64,000 nt of DNA from positions 93,086,708 to 93,150,707 of the forward strand of contig OX104127.1 in the NCBI GenBank assembly GCA_944470555.2, in the 5' to 3' direction. The stretch comes from Heterobilharzia americana. Taxonomy: Eukaryota; Platyhelminthes; Trematoda; Strigeidida; Schistosomatidae. Shown piece after piece: positions 55,006-64,000 of this stretch (positions are counted from its first letter, which is position 1; each line of letters starts with the position of its first letter). Under the pieces are notes generated by a model. It was given only the letters and a program-made list of their open reading frames with translations. It did no database searches and was not told the DNA's origin. Both the position numbers and the translations under genes were made by a program.

Positions 55006-55024
55006 ATCAGTTCATTATTCGCTC

Positions 55025-55400
55025 ATCTTAATGGTAGTGAAATTTTCCACATATCTGTAATGTGTGGAGATGAATCATTCTTGTTACAAGTGTTACGGAT
55101 GTGTAGATTCAAAAAACAAAGATTCTGTAATCAGTGTTTCCCCTCAACTAAGCTCCCACGTTAGATTTAAGAGTTGTTAGCCTATCCCACAAACCCCTTT
55201 AGTGTAATTATGGACCAGCGCATGCAGAGTAGAGTCTGTCATTGAATGTTTCGCTAAATTTTTGTGTTCTGCGGTTCTAACTGACCACGATCGACTGCTT
55301 TGACCACCCTTATACTTGATCTTAGAATTATTACACATAACATTTGATAGATTAGGTTTTTTCGCTTAACCGGCTCTCTTGGATCTTTCGACCTACAGAG
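55025..55400 (-). mobile_element. PLE 3'-tail piece, antisense
   Basis: The reverse complement matches the endonuclease end and 3' segment of other PLE copies (56320-56700 and 56890-57500, same orientation): the block near gtgtagattcaaaaaacaaa and the following tcagtgtttcccctc. No open frame. Confidence 0.5.
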
Positions 55401-55409
55401 ATTCCCTCT

Positions 55410-56250
55410 GAGCTAATTTTTGGTTTTAAATGCTACCCTAATCCGAGCATCGTTGGGAATTTCACGTAAAATTTCCAATTCACCTTCTTTATATGGCAAC
55501 TCGGTAATAGAACTAAAGTTTATATCGAAGAATTTGTGCTTGGGATATGAAAAAATATATATATATATATACAGAGAGGGGGTAGCGATGGGATCTCCAA
55601 TATCCCCCGATCGTAGTACACATATTTATGGATACACTTGGGAACGAATGGTATTAGAAACATTTCAACCCACCCGAAAGGTATGATAGCGATATGCAGA
55701 TGACACATTTACTGTGCTGAAATAAGAACACATCCAAATTTTCTTCGCACACATCAACCCGATAATGGATGCAATCCAATTCACTTATAAATAAGATCGG
55801 ATTGTAAAGTCTGGCAGGGAGAAGATGGCAGCTTAGATACCAGAATTTATAGGAGACCAACACATTCAAATGGATACTTGGATTTCGCATCATCTCACCT
55901 CATATATCTGCTAAAATCAGCTTGATGAAAAATCTAAGTAATTGGGCTAGGAGTTTCACTTGTAAGTTGGAAAGCCTTAATAGGGGAATGAAATACATCA
56001 CAGAGACACTAATTCTTAATAACTATCCTCCGGAAATTACTGAAGGATTTATTAGCACTGATAAGAAGAAGAAAGAGGTAATGTTATTGATGAATGCAAC
56101 ATGTCGAAGTGGGAATTCAAATCCTCTGTGTAGTATTGCCGCATAAAAAAGGCGCGCCAGAAATTCTTTTCGTAGAATTCTGAGATCAGGGTTGTATTTA
56201 AACCCACAAAATGACTCAAAAAGAATCTCTCTGGGCTAATAATAGATCAA
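55410..56250 (+). mobile_element. PLE, RT second half and linker
   Basis: Reads REGVAMGSPISPD (55573), YADDTFTVLK (catalytic box, about 55694), DTRIYRRPTHSNGYLDFASS, RSFTCKLESLNRGMKYI, LNNYPPEITEGFIS, then PHKKGAPEILF. The endonuclease part is missing. A short TA run lies at 55551-55571. Confidence 0.8.
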
Positions 56251-56319
56251 GTATAGCCAATAAAACAGAATAACCTGTAGTAGTTCTAATTCTCACTCGC
56301 CTCCGTTTGTGATATAGGC

Positions 56320-56700
56320 AATAGGATTTTCCCGTATATCCGGAAGAGGTGTTGAGTCATTCCTCTTGCTGCATATATTAGCTGTTGATTCGATAAACCA
56401 AGACTCAGTTATCAATCTCCCCTTTCAACCCGGCAGGTTAGTTTCAAGGATTTTTCTCCCTGTCCCATCGTATTGTGTATAATCGTTTGCATAACTCTGG
56501 TCAACTAATCCTCTAAATCCCTTACCCCACCAAGATCTACCATTGTCGACCCAGTAAGGGTTTTGTGCTCGAATAGCCTAAATGACCTAACGCCGAACGA
56601 CTACTTTAACCTATGTATTTGACCTCATCATCATTGCAAGGGATTCGGTGAACTAAATTACTTCACTTGGTTTCATCTAAAGTATATCTTAGCCCAACAT
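56320..56700 (-). mobile_element. PLE 3'-tail piece, antisense
   Basis: Inverse of the PLE end: gttgattcgataaaccaaga is the reverse of the LFIESTP region. It is similar to 56890-57070 and 55025-55400. Confidence 0.6.
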
Positions 56701-56889
56701 ACATGTTTGTGAGTTATTTGGTTTAAGTGTCACTGTAATATCAGCCTAAGCGAGTATTCTTTGTAACGCTTCCGAGGTGCCTTTCTTGTATGGTAACACA
56801 GTAGAAATCCTAACTGTTCGTGTGAGTGGTTTAAGGAATCGTAGACTGCATGTCTAGGATCACTCAGAGGATTTATTTTCAATGGTGAA

Positions 56890-57500
56890 ATCAAGTAAGA
56901 TGACTCCACAACTTTGTTCTAATTCTCTCACCGCCTTTGTGGTGTAGGTAGTAGTAGGGATTTCCTCTACATCCGTACCGTACCGGCGCTGAGTCATTCC
57001 TGTTCCTGGATTTAATTTGTGTTGATTGGATAAACAAAGAATCGGTTATCCATCTCTTCCTCCCTCTACCCAACTAAGGTAGTTTCGAATATTGATACTG
57101 TGTCCAATCCTGCTGTGTGTAATTGCATGCATGGCGATAGCCCAGCTCCTTTCAAAATTGCTTATTCTATCAGGATCCACTAATGTCGATCTACCTGGGT
57201 TTTTGTGTTCCAATAGTCTAGTTTAACTGAACCCTGGTTAACCACTTTGACCTATCTATTTGACCTCGAAATCGTTGCAAGGCATTGCAATAGGATCTCT
57301 CAGTCTAAAAACCCTGCTTCGAGGCGAGTTTGTACGTTCAAACGCCTCTCTGTTCACAGCCAGGCTTATTGAGAATCTTACCTTATGTCTCTGAGGTGGT
57401 GTTTTCTTCGTATGGTCATACTGTAGAGGTGTTGAATTCTGTCTCAACCCTGTCACCAAAATTACTACCATTATTGCTATTTTTATTGGAAGGATTTTTA
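56890..57500 (-). mobile_element. PLE linker and endonuclease, antisense
   Basis: Minus strand from 57500: PLQYDHTKKTPPQRHKVRF then FRLRDPIAMPCNDFEVK (linker into endonuclease). On to 56890: ITDSLFIQSTQIKSRNRND (C-terminus) and the 3' segment. This is the counterpart of 58310-58760 in sense. Confidence 0.7.
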
Positions 57501-58029
57501 ACATAGGAGATTTGGTAATATTCGGCAGTTCGAGAATTATTCACACATTCCTAACAACTGCACGAAATGATGCACATTTATAAATAGGTGAGCACACATA
57601 CAATGTGCGACCACTCTAAATCTGTTGCTCAGTATAACTAACGTGATACTTCCCACCAATGAGTGTCAGTACTGCTGAATGAACTATAAATTGATTGAAT
57701 GACCGTGTTCCGTTTGTCAGGCTGTTGTCATACATTAAATTTGTGATTTATCAGTTCACAATGAGTGCAGACCAAGAGTATCCACTTGTATTGCCATGTT
57801 AATTCAAGCCTAATTGGTTGTTGATGAGTAAGGAATGTTATTACAATCTTAGATGTTGAAGAACTAATGGTGCTTCAAGAGTTTAAGCGTAAACTGTGGT
57901 GGAATATGATTCCATTCCGTTTCAGTTTATTTGTTTGCAGTATCTATTACATAGTGAAGGGACAGTGTTATGTACTGGATTCTGTGCGTGTCCGATACAA
58001 TTAATTGTCTATACTCACAGCAACGTAGA
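57501..58029. other. spacer between PLE pieces, nothing recognised
   Basis: No ORF, RNA or repeat family was recognised. Confidence 0.35.
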
Positions 58030-58985
58030 CCCCACAACGTTGAGACATGGTTTATATATAGTTCTAATACTTTCGCCTTGTTTGTGATGATGGTAGTAGA
58101 ATTTTCTATATATCCGAGTAATTCCTGTTGCATTTATTAGATGTTGATTCGATGAACAAGGACACCTTACTCATCAACAATTACCCTCCTGAATTAGTTG
58201 ATAAGTTCCTTAGGAACTGTAAGAAAACTATAACTAATATTGGTAACACAGGTGTTTTTAGTAGTAATACTCATGTTAATAATGATAGTTGCAATACCGT
58301 GAAGAGAGAATTTTAAACCTCTACAGAATTGCCATGCAAAGAAGGCACCACGTCAGAAGCCTTATGTAAGATTCTCAATAAACCTGGCTGAGAAGTGCGT
58401 AGCATTTAAACCTACAAACTCACTTCAGAATGAGCTTTGTGGGTCACCAAGATCCTTTGGATGCAAATAGGTAGAATGGTTAAGTTTACCAATCCCCTTG
58501 CAACGACTGCGAGGTCAAATAGGTAAGTCAAAGTTGTCGACCATAACAACCTAGCCAGTTGAAAATTAGGTGATCTTACCTAGTAAGATAAGGAATTTAG
58601 AAACGTCGGCCATAAGTATGGCCGCGATTACACTCAACAGGATAGGAGAGAGTAATAATTCTTAGAACCAACATATCAGGGTGGAGAGAGAAATTGGTAA
58701 CCGAATCTTTGCTTATCGAATCAACACCTAATGGATGCAGCAACTGGAGTGACTCAGTATCTGCTATGGATATGTGGTAAATCTTACTGTCCATACCACA
58801 AAGGCGGTGAGAGAGAATTACGACAGTATAAACTATGTCTGAATGTTGTGGAGTTATCTTCCTTGATTTCACAATGCACAATAAATTGTGTCTGGGGCGT
58901 ATTCCTGTAAATAATACCGTTCCACTGTGGAATGGAATTACAGCCTACCACAGTCGGTAAGTTTTACCCTTATACATAACATCGT
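58030..58985 (+). mobile_element. PLE linker, endonuclease and 3' end
   Basis: A short inverted tail (58030-58155, ttgattcgatgaac) runs into the sense frame LLINNYPPELVDKFLRNCKK (58163). Then come CHAKKAPRQKPYVRFSIN in another frame, a decayed endonuclease, LIESTPNGCSN-like text (about 58700-58740) and the 3' noncoding end with ggaattacagcctaccacag (58934). Confidence 0.7.
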
Positions 58986-59224
58986 CTATGGAGATAAGTA
59001 AGTAAGTTGAAATAACCATATGTCGTATGTGTTATCTAGTGGGAAACTCTATCAATGTGTTCTAGCTAAAAGGTAGACAATATCCTTCAGGCTTCAACTC
59101 ATCACTTCGAAATTATCGACTGACCTCCTGTCATTATTCTTCCTCTATATCATATCTTTCTTTTTATTGTCAATTTGAAATGCCATTGTGTTCGCTTTGA
59201 ATACCGTTCATCTTAATAATTTGC

Positions 59225-59420
59225 TTGAAATTGGTAGTAGTGAAGTCCAGGATGCCCGCGTTTCGTTCTATCTAAGATTCACCAACCGGATATGCTTGAA
59301 TCCCAGCACTTGAAGATATTCCTATCTACTGAGACTTGAAACCAGGCGTCTATAGCTGCGGACGCCGAAGCATTATGCAATAGACTAGGGAAGATAACAA
59401 TAGCCACCTCTGTTTCAGTG
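59225..59420 (-). repeat. SM-alpha-like SINE (type a), antisense
   Basis: Minus strand: B-box-like tttcaagtctcag; the 3' hammerhead segment is seen inverted as gtccaggatgcccgcgtttc (59247). The core is heavily changed. Confidence 0.55.
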
Positions 59421-59448
59421 TGTTGATTGGATGAATAATTTGCAAATT

Positions 59449-59558
59449 CCATATTAGATTTGTTTATTTGATATATAGAGCACAGTGATACAGTATCAAA
59501 TAAACAAATCTAATATGGAATTACATTCTACCACAGTGCCCAAGTTTTACACTTATAT
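59449..59558. mobile_element. 110-bp palindrome-bearing insertion, probably PLE-derived
   Basis: The segment is bordered by a 13-bp direct repeat, taatttgcaaatt, at 59436-59448 and 59559-59571. It holds most of a perfect inverted repeat with 29-bp arms (59445-59473 and 59494-59522; spacer 20 bp). From 59510 it matches a PLE 3' end at 58929-58980 (atggaattac, taccacagt, agttttac). Confidence 0.75.
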
Positions 59559-59654
59559 TAATTTGCAAATTGCACGATCCACGTTGACATTTCAGCTGTG
59601 GTGCTACTCAACAGGATTCCCACTGTAAACCAGCCCATTGGATTCCGCCCAGCC

Positions 59655-59850
59655 AGTGGCTAGCTCAATGGTGACCTGCTGGCCATGGAACCTGAAGACT
59701 CTGGGTTCGGTCCCTGGTAGAGCTGGGTCGTGGATGTGCAATGCTGAGGAGTCCCATACCAGGACGAAACAGTTGGCTGTCCAGTGCTTCCGAGTTTTCA
59801 ATGTTCTTCTGACTGATGTCAGTCAATGATGAATTCCAACCTGAAACTAA
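59655..59850 (+). repeat. hammerhead-type SINE (type b), tRNA-like head kept
   Basis: A box tggctagctcaatggtgac, B box tgggttcggtccctg, then the hammerhead at 59741-59786, then the type b 3' part. This is the clearest tRNA-like head of type b. Confidence 0.75.
59741..59786 (+). ncRNA. hammerhead ribozyme, type b SINE (second good copy)
   Basis: Core CTGAGGA fits CTGANGA; stem II GTCC/GGAC; GAAA; stem III ACAG-ttgg-CTGT with a real 4-base loop; cleavage C at 59781; then CAGTGC. Stem I is weakened on its 5' side (AATG rather than ACTG). Confidence 0.65.
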
Positions 59851-59869
59851 AAAAGGTAATCAAAGTCAA

Positions 59870-60260
59870 ATCATTTTCCAAACTAACACTTCAAAGTCTC
59901 TTTGATATTGAAAATAATTGCCATAACTGACTGTTACTCATCGAAACGCTGAAAGATAGACAAACAAAGTCAACGCAGAACCTCGCATACTGGTAAAACG
60001 GTTCAAGTGGCCACACACTTCACAGTAAGACAGAAAGAACAAATGGATAGAAAAAGAGTGATATCAAAGTAGACGGAACAAACAATATTCAAGCCAGATA
60101 GTCCACATCTTCCTACACAGCTCAGACCAAAAGTCAGTGACTTCTTACATTGGAACCACATCTTTTTCTGGCCACCCTAAACCCTCTCCCAACCTAATCG
60201 AGTTTCCACTTGACATGAGACGTTGAGGTAGGCAGTGACTCGACATGTTTTATTGTTAAC
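59870..60260 (-). mobile_element. SR3/Perere-like LINE, 3' end, antisense
   Basis: The reverse complement carries the distal blocks (inverse of acctaatcgagtttccac, about 60194) and the 3' tail (inverse of agaacctcgcatactgg, about 59979), in the order of the sense copies at 20640-21050. Confidence 0.65.
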
Positions 60261-61600
60261 GGCTCCTCTATTATTTGTATTTCTATCAGTGGTTCTTATA
60301 ATGCATGCTGATAACCGCAAAATAATCTGAGTATTTTGAAGACAGTCAGAGGAATTTTCTAATGCATCACTCTCAATTAAAAATGCGCAAACTAATTCCA
60401 TTGATTGGTGAGTTGAAGGACGTGAATACTCTAGCTGACTGTAATTCTGTTCAATAGATTTCTCAGTAGTTGAATGGAAAGTTGACACTGAAAATTGGAT
60501 TGATGGAGTGATCAAGTGTACATGACGAATACTCTTATGATTTCCTTCCATGCGAGCCCAAATTGATGACTGGTTCACAAGCTTCTGTCAGTTGTTGCAT
60601 TCAGACTGAATCTCAATTTCAATCAGGCAACAAACTATTCGCATTATCACTGTGGGCTATGGGTACCAGTGCAATGGTTTCAGTCGGTGTAAGGAGTGGA
60701 GATATCTGACAAGTGAAACTGAGAATCACAAGCCATTGTCAGAAGGGATTTATATTAAATTTGACACGTGGTTAAATCATTGTTAGGACGACGAAGTCAC
60801 ACCCATGGCGATTATAATTAATATCGTTTGATCTCTGCAACACACAAACTTGAAACGTACACACAATGTTAACTCTTGTGGCATTCCTAGTGTGCCACCA
60901 ATCAGAAATGGGGATAAAACTCATGTTGGAACAAAGTGAATTCTACCCGATGGTGATTGACTGGCCATCTTGAATTTCTGTGTGAATATGTACGGATTTG
61001 ATGAATTATGAGGTACCCCTGTAGCAAAGTCAGACAGTCGAGAAAAATACGGAGACTTCAGAAGTCTTGCGACACTCAACACCTCCATCATTCTTGTTGC
61101 CACAATGTGCTGGAAATGAATGATTGGGACGATGAGATAACTAATGTTCAACCGATAATGAGAAAATCGTGTAAACACCCGAATTCAATTACATCACTCG
61201 CTTCGATGATGTGCTCAACACTGTTTCACTTGTCATCTCTCAGTTTGCATTACTGATGCGTATTCAAATATAATGCACGTCTCCTAAGATAGAATGCATA
61301 GTGGCGGCCAAAGTTTATTTTCTGACAACGAACAAGATCATTATCGTTCTCGCGGATATACGAATTACCTTCATCTTCCAAACTAAGAAAGCACACACAC
61401 ACGTCTCGAAACTGTACTTACTGTTGTGTGAATACAATTCAACGGAATGTACTTATGGCTGATGACAAATTGAAATAATTTAGAAGACGTTACTTATTTG
61501 AAATTGTTTACTGGAGGACAGGGAAGGAGATTGTCGAAAGTAAAAACGTAAAAATCTGTCGTCGTCAGCATCATTGAGTACAAATTCATGTGTTGTTGAA
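60261..61600. other. region without a recognised gene
   Basis: A minus-strand frame over about 60270-60530 is open for roughly 60 codons after an attttcag acceptor-like site (SIEQNYSQLEYSRPSTHQSM), and could be an exon of the minus-strand gene suggested to its right. No donor or family match was found. Confidence 0.3.
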
Positions 61601-61615
61601 TTTCAACATATGATG

Positions 61616-61730
61616 AACATTGTTGCAACAGTCACAGTTGTGAAGGTGACGAAAACGATGACAATCAGAAGAGTTGGATCAACATGACAATCCCTGAAAT
61701 TGTACTGACAGATGCTACGAAAGTGAGATG
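61616..61730 (-). CDS. possible terminal exon with a membrane span (unidentified gene)
   Basis: The minus strand after a tttcgtag acceptor-like site encodes CQYNFRDCHVDPTLLIVIVF, then further hydrophobic residues to MFIIC and a stop. It looks like a single transmembrane segment at a C-terminus. It is not in phase with the exon at 62080-62289, so another exon or another splice choice would be needed. No family recognised. Confidence 0.25.
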
Positions 61731-62079
61731 AAAATAAAAACAAAATATTAACAGGAATATCGAGGACTTTCAATAGTTCACATAAACGTCTCCCTGAAAA
61801 AATGCAACGTGCCGAATGATGCAGGTAATGTTTCGAGGAATTGTTGTCGTCAGCACACATTGTAAATCAACGTCGCTTTTAGAATGACAGGCAGATTCAT
61901 ATGTATGACATGTCAGTCGTCGTCAGTCCTCCCCTATTCAAAGACATCACAGCTCAAGTAATTGAAGGATATAAGAAATAGAGATATGAGTGTGGTGAGT
62001 GGGTGCTGTTTGCTTGCAATTGATGGCCAGTATGAAACAGCGTTGAAGAGTGAATCACAAATTATCAGAGATAACTTAC

Positions 62080-62289
62080 CCAGTGAGACAAATGCCGTAG
62101 CATCAGTGCTATGAGATGTGACTGTCGAATGAACCGGTGTAGTGTGTACAATTTCCGTCATCTGAGTGTTCACTGTGTTCAGTGTATCTTCGTTTGCAGA
62201 CGATACTGCACCGCATAATTTCCATCTTGGATCATTCAACTTCATGTTTCCTACTTCACATTGTTTTTTAAGAGCTTGACGGGCATCGC
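62080..62289 (-). CDS. probable internal exon of an unidentified minus-strand gene
   Basis: Minus strand: acceptor taatgcag, donor gtaagt, 210 bases, open throughout and symmetric (enters and leaves one base into a codon). It encodes QALKKQCEVGNMKLNDPRWK then LCGAVSS, with two cysteines, and then a Thr/Ser/His-rich stretch that could be an extracellular stalk. The product is not recognised. The upstream exons would lie to the right, beyond or around the RTE element. Confidence 0.45.
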
Positions 62290-62499
62290 CTGCATTATGA
62301 AAAGATTCATATATTGAAAATTATTATTGATGAAAATGGAAAATTGCCAGTCTACCTTGTCACCACACATTTGAAATAATCGGATTCAGCTACGATTACG
62401 TTCCACTGTATGCGATTACATTTAAGAATATTTCTATGCTAACACATTTTGCAACCTCGCCTGGCTAACTAGTTCACTAGTTACTAGCCGGTCCTAAGC

Positions 62500-64000
62500 C
62501 CAGATAAAGAGGGAAGGTTGAGCACACGGCCAGCAACCCTACCCCGGAAAACCAATCCAATCCCTAAAGAAACTTCCAAGCACAAAGAAATTATAAAACA
62601 TAAAATTAAACTTATTCCTCGCTGGAATCGGAGAGGCGAAATGATGCCGGTTGATGAAAGCCTTCGGGAAGCCAATCGCCTGATGTGTCTTCTCACTCTG
62701 GATGTAGAAAAAGTGAACATGGGGGCATGGAATGTCCGCACCATGTATGAACTAAGCAAGGCTGCTCAGATTGCAAACGAGATGAGGAGGTATGGCATGG
62801 AAGCGCTTGGAATCTGCGAAAGCAGATGGAATGGAAGTGAACTCCCCAAACTGTCAGCTGGAGAGAAGTCAATAATCTACTCCGATATTTTCACCCAGAC
62901 GACAAACACGAGCACACGGAGGAAGTGGCCATCATGATTTCCCCAAGAACATCGAAGGCTCCCATGCAGAGGGAACTAGCCTCCTCCAAGATCATGACAC
63001 CAAGATTCAATTCAAAAGGAAAGAAAGTCACAACGGCAAAACTACTAGTGAACACAAATCCTTCAACAAAAGTCGAAGTCCTGGGCATCATAAAGATACT
63101 GAAATTGTGGGAAAGCAGCAGGACCAGATGGAATCCCGCCAGAAACACTGAAAATAGACGCAGAAACAATAGCGGACATGCTCACACCACTATTGCAGAA
63201 GGTCTGGAAGGAAGGGAAGGTACCTGCCCACTGGTTGGAGGAAAAACTACCTTGTCAAACTCCCAATGAAGTGCGACCTAAGTCTTTGCAAGAACTGGCG
63301 CGGAATCATGCTCCTGTCCACCCCAAGCAAAATATTAAGCCACATCATCCTCGAGAGACTAAAGGATGCTCTTGATTCAGAATTACGACCGGAACAGGCT
63401 GGGTGGCTGGCTTCGGGAAGAAAAAATCATGTGCGAATCAAATTGCAGCAACACGCATCATCATAGAACAGAGCGTAGAATGCCAGTCAACTCTCTACGT
63501 CACCTCAACTTCATCGACTTTGAAAAGGCCTTTGACAGCGTCGACCCACAAGTAATTTGGCAGTTGCTTCAACACTACGGAATACCACAAACCTTTATCG
63601 ACCTCATTCAACAACAGCTATATGAAGACGCCACATGCCAAGTAATTCACAATGGGAAGCTCAGTGATGCCTTCGAAGTGAAGACAGGAGTAAGACAAGG
63701 CTGTCTACTATCACCCATGATCTTCCTGATTGCGGTCAACTGGACAGGACTATGCAACAGACAACTGTGAGGAGCGAGAAGATGGGCATACGATGAAAAG
63801 AACCTAGAAGATTTGGGTTTTGCCGACGACGATTTATGTTTAATAGCATATCGCACAAACTCGAAGATCTACAGGCGAAAACTAGCAAGTTGACAGAAGA
63901 GGCAGCGAAGACGGGACTTCAAGTGAACGTAGAGAAGACGGAGGTCATGAAGATACCCAACCAATAACAGCATCAAAAACAAGCACTAATCACCGTCAAC
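62500..64000 (+). mobile_element. RTE/SR2-like LINE, sense, runs off the window
   Basis: Starts with MSTRPATLPRKTNPIPKE and an endonuclease beginning VNMGAWNVRTMYE (about 62714). Most of the endonuclease is deleted. Then AGPDGIPPETLKIDAETI (RT lead-in, 63125), NWRGIMLLSTPSKILS (63293), FIDFEKAFDSVDPQVIWQLL (63513) and VRQGCLLSPMIFLIAVNW (63693), followed by a region with FADDD-like text (63823). It is younger than the two antisense copies but broken by frameshifts and the internal deletion. Confidence 0.88.

Noticed and set aside
15145..59830. Dispersed short repeats resembling a CRISPR array
   Set aside because: They are scattered, in both orientations, unevenly spaced, and part of SINEs in a eukaryotic genome.

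Overview
This window is eukaryotic, intron-rich and AT-rich, and it is densely packed with retroelements. It looks like the genome of a blood fluke (Schistosoma or a close schistosomatid). The reasons are the mixture of RTE/SR2-like, SR3/Perere-like and CR1-like LINEs, Penelope-like elements (PLEs), a Gypsy-type integrase and many SINEs carrying a hammerhead ribozyme of the type known from schistosome SM-alpha repeats. The species cannot be fixed from sequence reading alone.

One cellular gene is clear. The plus strand from 1980 to 54503 carries 17 exons of VPS11, the RING-bearing core subunit of the HOPS and CORVET endolysosomal tethering complexes. The exons total 2262 nt (753 codons plus stop). 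Splice phases agree at every junction and no internal stop appears. The N-terminal beta-propeller half lies upstream of base 1. The fragment runs through the alpha-solenoid, a short coiled coil and a C3H2C3 RING, then a long flatworm-type tail with three NPF motifs. About 96% of the locus is intron.

Layout. 1-800: PLE remnant. 2-6 kb: exon 1 and LINE debris. 6-19 kb: exons 2-5, a 1.6 kb antisense RTE copy, a Gypsy remnant, tRNA-like SINEs, TA microsatellites and a CR1-like LINE. 19-29.5 kb: exons 6-8, SR3-like LINE fragments in both orientations and a second RTE copy with a 12-bp target-site duplication. 29.5-34.5 kb: exons 9-13 and hammerhead SINEs. 35-45 kb: more SR3-like copies, with the RING split between exons 14 and 15. 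45-50 kb: a fragment of 18S rDNA with its upstream spacer, then PLEs, two of which flank exon 16. 50-54.5 kb: SINEs, a near-complete degenerate PLE and exon 17. 54.5-60.3 kb: a cluster of PLE pieces in alternating orientation, a 29-bp perfect palindrome inside a likely target-site duplication, and more SINEs. 61.6-62.3 kb: weak signs of an unidentified minus-strand gene. 62.5-64 kb: a plus-strand RTE element running off the end.

The most striking pattern is that three SINE types (a, b and c below) each carry a hammerhead-like fold. Their stems differ in sequence but keep pairing, and stem III is self-complementary in each case. All calls come from reading the sequence and from remembered family features; no alignment or folding program was run.
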